This document shows, piece by piece, positions 24,702-32,938 of a stretch of DNA of 42,178 nt. Source of the DNA: Ruoffia tabacinasalis (lineage in GTDB: Bacteria; Bacillota; Bacilli; Lactobacillales; Aerococcaceae). Position 1 is the first letter of the stretch, and every line of letters starts with the position of its first letter. Location of the stretch: assembly GCF_005864045.1 (NCBI RefSeq), contig NZ_VBSP01000019.1:1-42178 (forward strand). Direction: 5' to 3'. The notes beneath the pieces are model-generated. The model did no database searches. It saw nothing but the letters and a program-made list of their open reading frames with translations, and was not told where the DNA came from. The position numbers were made by a program, and so were the translations under genes.

Positions 24702-25868
24702 TTAATATGCAATAATACCGCTGACTGCTAATACTGCTTTACTTACCAATGATTCTAAATCAGCTTTTTCATCCAACGTATGCGCGCCAGACCCAATAAT
24801 CCCCATACTACATAAGGTCGGCACTCCAGCTACAACCCCAAGTGATGCATCACTCACGCCTTCACTTTTATTTTTTATTAAATCTCCATAACCACAATCA
24901 GATCCAATTCTTATAAAATGATCTGCAAGTTGTGCGACTGCCGGTGTAAATTCCATCGCGTCTAGATAAGATTCTATCTCGTAACGTGCAGTTGTGTCTT
25001 GAATGTGTGAATTACCGACTGCTTCTTCAAGGTCTCTGATTATTTCATCTTTGGTTGTTTGATTAGAAAAACGCGCAGCGATATTGGCTTTAGCGTGAGC
25101 GGGAATTGTATTGGTACTCACGCCACCTTCAATCAGCCCGCAGTTAATCAGTTTGCCGCGTTGGATATCAGTTTTAGATTCCAACTCAATTATTTTATAG
25201 GCTAATTCAACGATAGCACTTCGTCCGGTAGCAGTACCGCCCCCTGAGTGGGCACCGATCCCCTCCACTTCTATCGTGACCATCGCTCCACCTTTTCGAC
25301 TTACTCCGATATGTTCGCGCTCTGTAGCGGGTTCAAAATTCAACATCATGCTTGCACCAGTCAACTCTTCTAACATGACCTCACGCGTATTTGAATTGCG
25401 GTGCAATGTTTCCTCGTCTCCTATAAACAACATCTTGATTGGATGTTTCTTATAACCTAGATGAATTAATGCTTTCAATGTATAAAGGGCAATTACTAAT
25501 CCACCTTTCATATCCGCAATGCCAGCACCTTTAGCAAAGCGGTCGTCCACCATTCGAAAACCATGCTCACTTAAAACCCCTGGTTGAAATACCGTATCCA
25601 TGTGTCCACTTAATACAATTGGTGCGTCGTTTTCAACATCTTCAGGTGTATAAATACTGACAATCGTACTACCAGCATACTCCATCTCAACCGTGCGAGA
25701 CACTAGCCCAAGTTGATCAAATTCTTGCTTAAAAATTTCTATAATGGCGTCAACACCTTCAGGTTGATCCGGCCCACTTTCAATATTAACGAGTTGTTTA
25801 AGCAGCGACACCATCTCTTCATGCTGCGCTGTCAAATAGTCTGTAATTTGTTTGTATAGTGTTTTCAT
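24702..25868 (-). CDS. M20 family metallopeptidase (glutamate carboxypeptidase-like)
   Basis: A 388-aa M20A enzyme of the carboxypeptidase G2-like branch. Zinc and catalytic residues are visible: His89 and Asp91 in SGHMDTVF, Asp119 in GIADMKGG, Glu152-Glu153 in GDEET, Glu179 in NFEPA, and His363 in GSGAHTLDE. GVSDASLGVVAGVPTLC is also typical. It would remove a C-terminal or N-acyl-linked amino acid in the cytoplasm. It lies 10 bp after the oligopeptide-binding protein gene, suggesting that it processes what that system imports. Substrate is not predictable. Confidence 0.86.
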   Translation of the reverse strand: MKTLYKQITDYLTAQHEEMVSLLKQLVNIESGPDQPEGVDAIIEIFKQEFDQLGLVSRTVEMEYAGSTIVSIYTPEDVENDAPIVLSGHMDTVFQPGVLSEHGFRMVDDRFAKGAGIADMKGGLVIALYTLKALIHLGYKKHPIKMLFIGDEETLHRNSNTREVMLEELTGASMMLNFEPATEREHIGVSRKGGAMVTIEVEGIGAHSGGGTATGRSAIVELAYKIIELESKTDIQRGKLINCGLIEGGVSTNTIPAHAKANIAARFSNQTTKDEIIRDLEEAVGNSHIQDTTARYEIESYLDAMEFTPAVAQLADHFIRIGSDCGYGDLIKNKSEGVSDASLGVVAGVPTLCSMGIIGSGAHTLDEKADLESLVSKAVLAVSGIIAY

Positions 25869-25878
25869 TGAACTGCTC

Positions 25879-27489
25879 CTATTCTACATAAACATCTTTA
25901 AGCTGAATCACACCAATCGTATCCATCTCCATATTATGTACGTTACCTCCAACGACAAATGCATTTGTATAAAAATACAAAGGAACAATAGGCATGGCAT
26001 CAACAAAAAGCGCTTCTGCTTCTAATAATAAGTCTTCTCGTTTTTCTAAATCGGTTTCTACTCTTGCTTTTTCGACTAGTTGTTGATAATTCTCATCTTC
26101 CCAGCCGGTATGATTACGTCCATTGTTTGTCGAATAATATTGCTCTAAAAATGATGCGATATCAGAATATTCATAACCTTCTCCGCGTCGACCTAATTGG
26201 TAATTCAATTCACTCATATTAGATAAATGAACTTGAAATTCTGTCGTCTCTATCTCAACGTTGATACCTAACTCTTCTTTCCATCCAGCTTGAACAAATT
26301 GTGCGACCGCTGAATGTTCTTCGCTGACATTGGTTGACATCGAAAGTTGTAATTCACTTGGTTCACTTAAACCTAACTCTTCTAATCCTTTTTCTAGATG
26401 ATTACGCGCTTGATCATAGTCAGCATCCTCAATATATGCTACATCTTGAGTCGCGTTTGTTGCGGTCGGCCCAACAATTCGCAATGCTGCTGTTTGATTT
26501 GCTTTTGTCACATTAGCAATTAGCCCTTGTCGGTCCACGGCCAAGGCGAGCGCTTTTCGAATATTAACATTCGATAAATGAGGGTCATTTGTATTCATTG
26601 CATAATTATAAAAAGCTGCCATATCTGACATGTTTAAATCACCTGATTCTTTATGTATATCAATCATCTCAGGTGAAATCGTATGGAAAGGCATCCCTAA
26701 GTAATCTAAGTCACCGTTTAAATACATCGTATTAGCCGTCGCCATAGATTCCACGACTTGAACATATACCTTATCAAGTCGAACCGTATCACTGTCCCAG
26801 TAATTTGGATTCTTCTCAATCGTGTAATCACTTTGATGATTCCATTCACTTAGCATGAAAGGTCCATTATTGATAAATAATTCGCTAGCATTTTGAGCCC
26901 ACTCTGGATGCTGGGATACAATCTGTTCTGGAATCGGGTATAGCTCTGGTAATCTACCCGTAAGCTCTAAAAACTGTGGCATTGTTTCAGTTAATGTCAC
27001 TTCCAGCGTTAGGTTATCCACTGCCACGACTTGAACCTCTTCAACTGCCCCTTCACCTTGATGATAAGCTTCTGCTCCTTCGATGATATAAAGTTCACCT
27101 GCACCAGGTGAGGCAAGCTCGGGATTCAAAACCCTTTTCCATCCATATTCAAAGTCACTAGCAGTTAAAGGTGTCCCATCACTCCAGTTGGATTCTCTCA
27201 GATGAAACGTATAAGTTAATTGATCTTGACTGACATCCCAACTCTGAGCAACACCTTGTTCTACATCCCCTTCGATTGTCGGACGTGTCAGCCCATCAAA
27301 GATATTCGCAATTAATGCGACTGAATTTTTATCCGTTGCTAATCCCGGATCAACTACGGGTTCATTCGCTGTTGCTAAGTTCAATATCTGTTCCGATTCT
27401 GTTGCAGTCGTCTCCGTCGAAGTAGCAACCGAGAAAACAAGACCAATGAGCACTAATAGACTCACTCCATAAGCAATTTTACGTTTCAT
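25879..27489 (-). CDS. oligopeptide ABC transporter substrate-binding protein (OppA/SBP_bac_5 family) without lipobox
   Basis: A 536-aa extracellular solute-binding protein of family 5: LNLATANEPVVDPGLATDKN, NIFDGLTRP, GVAQSWDVSQD and FHLRESNWSDGTPLTASDFE follow the standard order. The N-terminus has a signal-peptide-like Lys-Arg start and hydrophobic core (VSLLVLIGLVFSVATS). There is no Cys anywhere near the cleavage region, where Gram-positive OppA lipoproteins need one. No permease or ATPase genes are adjacent. ATG follows AGAGGGTGG. The leader upstream holds a Trp-Trp peptide ORF and three hairpins, suggesting regulation by attenuation. An M20 peptidase gene follows in the same transcript. 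Confidence 0.9.
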   Translation of the reverse strand: MKRKIAYGVSLLVLIGLVFSVATSTETTATESEQILNLATANEPVVDPGLATDKNSVALIANIFDGLTRPTIEGDVEQGVAQSWDVSQDQLTYTFHLRESNWSDGTPLTASDFEYGWKRVLNPELASPGAGELYIIEGAEAYHQGEGAVEEVQVVAVDNLTLEVTLTETMPQFLELTGRLPELYPIPEQIVSQHPEWAQNASELFINNGPFMLSEWNHQSDYTIEKNPNYWDSDTVRLDKVYVQVVESMATANTMYLNGDLDYLGMPFHTISPEMIDIHKESGDLNMSDMAAFYNYAMNTNDPHLSNVNIRKALALAVDRQGLIANVTKANQTAALRIVGPTATNATQDVAYIEDADYDQARNHLEKGLEELGLSEPSELQLSMSTNVSEEHSAVAQFVQAGWKEELGINVEIETTEFQVHLSNMSELNYQLGRRGEGYEYSDIASFLEQYYSTNNGRNHTGWEDENYQQLVEKARVETDLEKREDLLLEAEALFVDAMPIVPLYFYTNAFVVGGNVHNMEMDTIGVIQLKDVYVE

Positions 27490-27520
27490 CTTTCCACCCT
27501 CTATTATTATTATTCAATTC

Positions 27521-27558
27521 CAAAGAAAAACCCGCCTAGAAAAAAATCTAAGCGGGTT
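27521..27558 (-). terminator. terminator within the oppA-like leader
   Basis: A 12-bp stem with one mismatch and a T-rich loop is followed by TTTTTCTTT. It lies between the leader ORF and the oppA-like ATG, so it must be bypassed for the operon to be expressed from the upstream promoter. Confidence 0.82.
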
Positions 27559-27639
27559 CTCTAAAATAGATAATAATAGACTATTATCCTATAAACTCGC
27601 ATAGATTTTTAAATCTATGCGAGCATGACGAATCAAGCT

Positions 27640-27714
27640 TCACACAGATGGAGTTGTACTCCACCAGAAGCTTACTGTAAATGGATTCAATTGTAATTGT
27701 GTTAAAGAATTCAT
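27640..27714 (-). CDS. 24-aa leader peptide with tandem Trp codons
   Basis: ATG at 27714 lies 9 bases after AAAGGA and about 30 bases past the -10 TATAAT. The peptide begins MNSLTQLQ and ends FWWSTTPSV, with TGG TGG at 27666-27661, before TGA at 27642-27640. The Trp codons and stop lie inside hairpin 1 of the leader. Size, place and composition resemble Trp leader peptides of actinobacteria (…NWWWTAHP type). An alternative reading is a short WW-motif signalling peptide, since such pheromones are imported through Opp-type binding proteins; the lack of a clear secretion signal argues against that. Confidence 0.55.
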   Translation of the reverse strand: MNSLTQLQLNPFTVSFWWSTTPSV

Positions 27715-27796
27715 TTGGATTCGTCCTTTCGTTGGTTATTGTTGATTATAATATACCACATTTATTTTAATTAACAAGATATATACTCATTTGATT

Positions 27797-29131
27797 TCAA
27801 TATAATAACGCCGATACAATCAATACAGCAATCAGTGCAAGTAAATGTCCACCGTTTATAATAATAAATTGGTGTTTAAATCCGCGTCTAATTGATAAAC
27901 CTGTTAAGTTATTGAACGTAATTGTTACACCAGATTGTGGTACTGCCGTTAATGTCGCTGATGCTATAACAGCAACTCGGTGAATAAGTTCAGGACTGAT
28001 TCCCATTTCTAAGTAATTAGGCGCAAAACTTTCCATTACAATACCTAACGCACCAGAAGATGATCCCGTTATACCTGCGAGTAATGATGATGCGACAGCT
28101 AAGCCGATAATAGGATTACCGGGTATAGCCATAATCATATCTTGGATAATAGCAAATCCTGAGGCACTCGTTAATACGGAACCGAAAGCCACCGAACTCG
28201 ATGTAGAGAAGGCTGGCATAACTGATCCGGCCGCACCATTACTAAGCACAGTATTTTGAGATTCAATGTACTTATTATATAACACTGCACTTAAGATAAT
28301 AGCTACTGTTAATGCAATTAAGATAATATGTGGTACTTTACTAAAGATTAATATAATCGCAATTAAACTAATAATTGGCGTTAAACTCAACATAACACTT
28401 GGTAAATTACCTTCATTCACTTCAGCTTCTTCAGGCAAATCAGCTTGCTTACTATCTCCTAAGTAACTGTAAAATGTTTCGTTTTTTCGAATGCTTTTAT
28501 TTAGCTCAAATTTCATATAACCAAGTCCAAACAAAATCATCACGATAGTTGCTACGATACTCAAGAGAGGAGCAGATGTTAATGTTGTTCCTAAAGCAGT
28601 CGTAGGGACGGCGTTTTGAACAGATGGTGCTCCAGGTAACATTGACATAGTAAATGTCGCCATACCGAAGAATAATGGAATCGGGAATAGTTCCCAGTTA
28701 ATATCCATTCGTTTGAATATCGGTCTAGCTAATGGTACAAGCGCGAACATCACCACATACAAACTAATTCCACCATAGGTTAATATAGCAGCAATCGATG
28801 ATAGCGCTACCATTACTGCGTATTTATTTTTAAGCCCAACTTTGCTTAAAATAAAATTAGCAATGGAGATCGTTGCATTACTCTTCTCCATATACTGGGC
28901 TAATATCGCCCCCAACAAGAAGATAGCAAAGTTATTAATTAAGAAGCCAGCTAACCCAGCCATATAAGATTGTTCTGGTCCTATTAGACTAGCAAAAATA
29001 TCCATCCGATTCGTTAAAATAACGATTAATGTGGCAAGTGGAGCCGCAATAACAATATGTAAACCTCTAACAGCCATCACAATAATAGCTATAATTGCAA
29101 CTACAATACCTAAAATTCCTAGGGTTTCCAT
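27797..29131 (-). CDS. GntP family permease
   Basis: A 444-aa membrane protein with about a dozen hydrophobic segments, the GntP/Gnt-H+ symporter architecture: LTYGGISLYVVMFALVPLAR, FGMATFTMSMLPGAPSVQN and GSSSGALGIVMESFAPNYLE are family landmarks. Members carry gluconate, 3-hydroxybutyrate and related small acids. As the last gene of the second acyl-CoA module it most likely imports a short hydroxy- or fatty acid. ATG follows AAGGAGG. The 121-bp gap to the acyl-CoA synthetase gene contains a hairpin (29158-29204) that could tune its expression. Confidence 0.85.
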   Translation of the reverse strand: METLGILGIVVAIIAIIVMAVRGLHIVIAAPLATLIVILTNRMDIFASLIGPEQSYMAGLAGFLINNFAIFLLGAILAQYMEKSNATISIANFILSKVGLKNKYAVMVALSSIAAILTYGGISLYVVMFALVPLARPIFKRMDINWELFPIPLFFGMATFTMSMLPGAPSVQNAVPTTALGTTLTSAPLLSIVATIVMILFGLGYMKFELNKSIRKNETFYSYLGDSKQADLPEEAEVNEGNLPSVMLSLTPIISLIAIILIFSKVPHIILIALTVAIILSAVLYNKYIESQNTVLSNGAAGSVMPAFSTSSSVAFGSVLTSASGFAIIQDMIMAIPGNPIIGLAVASSLLAGITGSSSGALGIVMESFAPNYLEMGISPELIHRVAVIASATLTAVPQSGVTITFNNLTGLSIRRGFKHQFIIINGGHLLALIAVLIVSALLY

Positions 29132-29157
29132 CAGAAACCTCCTTATTTAGTTTTCAA

Positions 29158-29204
29158 AACAAGCAGGGATTGAAGAGTCATATCTATATCAACCCCTATT
29201 TGTT
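29158..29204 (-). promoter_or_regulatory. intra-operon hairpin between acyl-CoA synthetase and GntP genes
   Basis: Arms AACAAATAGGGGTTGA and TCAATCCCTGCTTGTT (minus strand) pair with a few mismatches and are followed by TTTTG. It is too weak to be a sure terminator; partial termination or mRNA processing is possible. Confidence 0.45.
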
Positions 29205-29252
29205 CTAATTAAAATTAAACGCATCATTTTACCTTCATATTCTATGAATTGC

Positions 29253-30764
29253 TTAAACTTTCTGTCCTTCAACTGCTTCTAGAATCATCTTAGTAATTTT
29301 AGGTTTGTCGATTTTACCAACTGAATTTCTCGGAAATTCATTGAATTCTAAGTAAAACTTTGGAACCTTATGAATGGCTAATCGATCTTTGCAGTATTCA
29401 CCTAGAACAGCTTCTACATCTATACCCGGTTCATTGAGTATGACAGCTGCAGCTACAGATTCTCCCCATTTTTTATTTGGGTAGCCTACAACAACAACAT
29501 CATGAATTGACTGATGGCGAACAACCACTTCTTCTACTTCAGATGGATAGACATTTTCGCCTCCAGAAATAATCATTTCTTTCTTACGACCAACAATAGA
29601 ATAGTTACCTTCTCCATCCACTTTCGCAAAGTCACCGGTTCTAACATAATTATTAAAAAATGCCTCTTTGGTAGCTTCTTCATTATTCCAATAACCACTG
29701 AACGTATGATTCCCTGCAATAAGTAACTCACCAATTTCACCCGGAGCTACCTCTTCATTTGCTTCATCAACGAGTAAAATATCACTAAACATAATGGGAT
29801 TTCCAACAGATCCTCTTCTTGTAGAAGCTTCTGCTGGTGCTATCCAAAAATTATTTGGTCCAGCTTCTGTTAAACCATATGAATCAATCAAAGGTAAATC
29901 GGCATTATTAAAAGCATCATAGACATCACTTGACATCGGTGCGCCTCCAGATACAAATAAATCAACTGATGTCATCTCAGAGATATCTATTTCTTGTGTA
30001 TTCATTAAATCATAGTACATTGTTGGAACCATGAAAATTTTCGTTGGTTGATATTCTTTCACTAACTCAAAAGTGAGTGTTGCTTCAAATGTCGGCTGAA
30101 TAATAAGCTCACCTCCAGCCATTAACAGCGGTGTAACCAAGCTAAATAATCCGGCTGTATGGAACATAGGCGTGATTGTTATCGTTCGATCATCTTTCGT
30201 TATTCCCCAACTTGGTAAAGAATTCAATGCATTGCTAATCATAGCTCGGTGACTAATCATAGCCCCTTTCGGCTGCCCCGTTGAACCACTCGTATAGATA
30301 ATAACAGCAGGATTTTCTTGCTGAACAGGATAGTTTTCAAATTGTTTTACTTCATCATTATTTACAATGATATCGTATTTAATACTATCCACGTCAATGA
30401 GTCTAAAATGTTCAGTTTGATAATAAAATGGATATCTAAAGTCGGATTCATATGCTAGAATCACTGGTTGATTATCATTAAGTATAGACATTAATTCATT
30501 TTCTTTTAATCGCCAATTTATAGGCGTAAATATCGCGCCTAGTTTAGTACAAGCAAAGAGAAAATCTAGATGACTTATACTGTTTTGAGCAATGAGAACT
30601 ACCCGATCACCGTATCCTACATCTTGTTGTCTTAAATACACAGCTAAGTTAACCGCTCTTTGATTTAACTGTTCATAACTCCATTTTCTATTAAATTTCG
30701 GATCCACAACAGCATTGCGGTTTGGTGTTAAATTTGCTCTTCCAGCTAACCAATCAATTTTCAT
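29253..30764 (-). CDS. AMP-binding acyl-CoA synthetase (fatty-acid-CoA ligase type)
   Basis: A 503-aa class I adenylate-forming ligase. Core motifs in order: the P-loop IIYTSGSTGQPKGAMISH (155-172), YGLTEAG near 300, the RTGDFAKVDGEGNYSIVGRK hinge region, GGENVYPSEVEEVV, and the catalytic Lys484 in NSVGKIDK. It would activate a fatty or other carboxylic acid with ATP and CoA, the entry step for the genes around it. The gene is 35 bp downstream of the fused dehydrogenase/hydratase. Chain length or aromatic preference cannot be read from the sequence. Confidence 0.9.
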   Translation of the reverse strand: MKIDWLAGRANLTPNRNAVVDPKFNRKWSYEQLNQRAVNLAVYLRQQDVGYGDRVVLIAQNSISHLDFLFACTKLGAIFTPINWRLKENELMSILNDNQPVILAYESDFRYPFYYQTEHFRLIDVDSIKYDIIVNNDEVKQFENYPVQQENPAVIIYTSGSTGQPKGAMISHRAMISNALNSLPSWGITKDDRTITITPMFHTAGLFSLVTPLLMAGGELIIQPTFEATLTFELVKEYQPTKIFMVPTMYYDLMNTQEIDISEMTSVDLFVSGGAPMSSDVYDAFNNADLPLIDSYGLTEAGPNNFWIAPAEASTRRGSVGNPIMFSDILLVDEANEEVAPGEIGELLIAGNHTFSGYWNNEEATKEAFFNNYVRTGDFAKVDGEGNYSIVGRKKEMIISGGENVYPSEVEEVVVRHQSIHDVVVVGYPNKKWGESVAAAVILNEPGIDVEAVLGEYCKDRLAIHKVPKFYLEFNEFPRNSVGKIDKPKITKMILEAVEGQKV

Positions 30765-30799
30765 TGCAACGAATCCTCCTTATTTTATTTTTTATACAT

Positions 30800-32848
30800 C
30801 TATTTAAACTGACTGAAATCTGCGCGTTTTCCAGCAATCGTTGCTTTTAAGCCTACTAAAGCTTCTTCAGATTTAAATATGTCAGATAAGCGTGATAATT
30901 CATAATCGATACCATCATCAATGGATAATTTAGTTTGCTCATCAATAATATGTTTAATTTCTTTAACTGAATTTGGTCCTTTATAACCAATCGTTTTCGC
31001 AGTCTTTTGTGCAAACTCTTCAGATACACCATCAGCAGCTTCACCTGCTAATGTTTTTTCAATATTTTCATCCGAAAAGGCTGTTAGTATTTCTTGGTAA
31101 TCTGTAGGTATTTCACGATCAGCGTACTTATCAAATTGTCCTGCTTCAACTAAATCGCTAATCGCTTGGTTGATTTCAGCTGGCTTCACTAAACTAGATA
31201 CAATTCCTAATTTATGAGCTTGCTGAGCTGTAATACCGCGTCCTGTTAATACATAGTATTTAGTTAATTCTTTACCTAAATGTTTATTGAATCGTAACAT
31301 TCCACCATAACCTGGATAAATTCCTAAACCACTCTCTGGGAATCCGAATGAACCTTTATCTGTTGCGATAATAGCTTGGGTAGATAATGCTAATTCAGAG
31401 CCCCCACCTAGTGATAAACCATCTAAAATTGTAATCGTTAATTTGTCAGATGTTTCCATACGACGGAACAATTTGTGTCCTTTTGCTGTAAATTCAACAA
31501 TATCTTCAACTTTATCATTCACTGCTCCGTCAAGGAAGAACTTCAAGTCGGCTCCAGCTACAAATGCTTTCCCTGCACCACGGAATACTATCGCTTTGAC
31601 GGTATCATCTGCTTCAGCTTTATTAAATGTGTCTTCTAATTGTCCAACAACTGTAGGGTTCAAAGCGTTCATCGCTTCAGGTCGATTAATTGTAATCGTT
31701 GCAATCCCATCAGCCACTTTATAATCGATAAAATTGAAGTCGAATGGCTCATCCAATTCTGCTTGCTTACTTAATATTCCAGCTACTGGGAAACCAGGTC
31801 TAGAATCGCTTAATTTTTTTACAATATCGTAAATGTACTTAACACCGTATTTATTTGCTAATTGGAATGGACCTGTCTTCCATCTAAGTCCAACAACAGC
31901 TCCACGGTCCGTATCTTCAATCGAAGCGATCCCTTCATCAACTAATGCCGTTGCTGCACCAATCGATGTTGCTAATAAGCGTTCTGCAATGATATCGAAT
32001 TTAGATTCATCCACTTCACCATCTTCCACATCCCAGAACTCATTCGCTTCTACTTGGTCAGCTAATGTTTTTGGTGGAGCATAGAATTCACTAATTTCTG
32101 CAGCTAAAGTATTAGCAGAATGATACGCAATTGGAATACCAGAAGCATTCATTAAAGTGAATGGTCCCATACTAATTTTGAAGGTCTTCTCGGCTGCTTT
32201 ATCAATCGTTGCTTTGTTAGCAACACCTTCTTCATATAAACGCACACTTTCAGTTAACCAGGGGACGAAGAAGCGGTTAACCGCAAAACCTGGTGAATCT
32301 TTAACGATGATTGATGTTTTATTATGTAAATCCGCAAACTTGTTCGCAATCGCTACAGTTTCTTCACTAGTTCCATCATGCGAAATAATTTCTAACAAAC
32401 GATTTTTTGCCGGATGGAAGAAATAGTGCATCCCAATAAAACGGTCGGGGCGATTCGTTATTTTAGCTAAGTCTCGGACATAAAAACTTGATGTATTTGA
32501 ACTTAAGATTGCTTCTGGCTTACAAACTTCATCTAATTGTTTCAATACAGCAGTCTTAACGTCCATATCTTCAAATACTGCTTCAACAACAAAATCAACA
32601 TCTTTTAAATCCTTATAATCTGTTGTCAGTGTAATTAAATTTAATGTCTTTTCTACATAAGCTTCATTAAATACGCCACGTTCAATTCCTTCATGCAGCA
32701 TATCTTTAATCTTTTGAAGTCCATTTTCTACTTGCTCTTGAGTTACATCCACTAATGTTACTGGGATACCTTCTTGAGCTATTTTTTGAGCAATGCCTGA
32801 TCCCATTGTTCCGGCACCAATAATCGCAGCTGTAAATTTCTCAGTCAT
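30800..32848 (-). CDS. 3-hydroxyacyl-CoA dehydrogenase / enoyl-CoA hydratase fusion (FadN-like)
   Basis: A 682-aa bifunctional protein. The NAD-binding domain opens with IIGAGTMGSGIAQKIA and has the catalytic His141 in GMHYFFHPAKNR, a variant of the usual HFFNP seen in some fused enzymes. The C-terminal dehydrogenase domain covers about 185-370. A crotonase domain follows, with AFVAGADLKFF, LGGGSELALS and FPESGLGIYPGYGG, keeping both catalytic glutamates. This dehydrogenase-first order is that of B. subtilis FadN (which is about 100 aa longer). It performs hydration and oxidation of enoyl-CoA in one chain. It follows the thiolase gene by 90 bp containing a hairpin. Confidence 0.92.
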   Translation of the reverse strand: MTEKFTAAIIGAGTMGSGIAQKIAQEGIPVTLVDVTQEQVENGLQKIKDMLHEGIERGVFNEAYVEKTLNLITLTTDYKDLKDVDFVVEAVFEDMDVKTAVLKQLDEVCKPEAILSSNTSSFYVRDLAKITNRPDRFIGMHYFFHPAKNRLLEIISHDGTSEETVAIANKFADLHNKTSIIVKDSPGFAVNRFFVPWLTESVRLYEEGVANKATIDKAAEKTFKISMGPFTLMNASGIPIAYHSANTLAAEISEFYAPPKTLADQVEANEFWDVEDGEVDESKFDIIAERLLATSIGAATALVDEGIASIEDTDRGAVVGLRWKTGPFQLANKYGVKYIYDIVKKLSDSRPGFPVAGILSKQAELDEPFDFNFIDYKVADGIATITINRPEAMNALNPTVVGQLEDTFNKAEADDTVKAIVFRGAGKAFVAGADLKFFLDGAVNDKVEDIVEFTAKGHKLFRRMETSDKLTITILDGLSLGGGSELALSTQAIIATDKGSFGFPESGLGIYPGYGGMLRFNKHLGKELTKYYVLTGRGITAQQAHKLGIVSSLVKPAEINQAISDLVEAGQFDKYADREIPTDYQEILTAFSDENIEKTLAGEAADGVSEEFAQKTAKTIGYKGPNSVKEIKHIIDEQTKLSIDDGIDYELSRLSDIFKSEEALVGLKATIAGKRADFSQFK

Positions 32849-32890
32849 ATTCTCACTCCTATAATTTTGCCTCGCTATTTATTTTTAAAA

Positions 32891-32930
32891 TATATAGTTT
32901 GACCCTCTATTCGAAAGCCAAACTAATATA
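32891..32930 (-). promoter_or_regulatory. intra-operon hairpin between thiolase and fused enzyme genes
   Basis: TATATTAGTTTG and CAAACTATATA (minus strand) pair with one bulged base around a 17-base loop. No strong T-run follows. It probably affects mRNA processing or partial termination. Confidence 0.4.
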
Positions 32931-32938
32931 GCGCTTGA

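Larger units (their letters stand above)
27490..27750 (-). promoter_or_regulatory. attenuator-like leader of the oppA-like operon
   Basis: On the minus strand: -10 TATAAT (27745-27750), a 24-codon ORF, then three hairpins. Hairpin 1 (27635-27673) has outer arms AAGCTTC/GAAGCTT and inner arms TGGAGT/ACTCCA, and holds the two Trp codons. Hairpin 2 (27596-27623) is a perfect 13-bp stem, CTCGCATAGATTT/AAATCTATGCGAG. Hairpin 3 (27521-27558), AACCCGCTTAGA/TCTAGGCGGGTT followed by TTTTTCTTT, is a terminator. The 3' arm of hairpin 2 (AAATCTATGC) is complementary at 9 of 10 positions to the 5' arm of hairpin 3 (GCTTAGATTT), so two mutually exclusive folds are possible. Confidence 0.65.

Noticed and set aside
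27640-27714. ComS/XIP-type pheromone gene
   Set aside because: It has a WW pair, but not at the extreme C-terminus and without an amphipathic or hydrophobic N-terminus. No ComR-like regulator is adjacent, and the attenuator reading explains the hairpins better.
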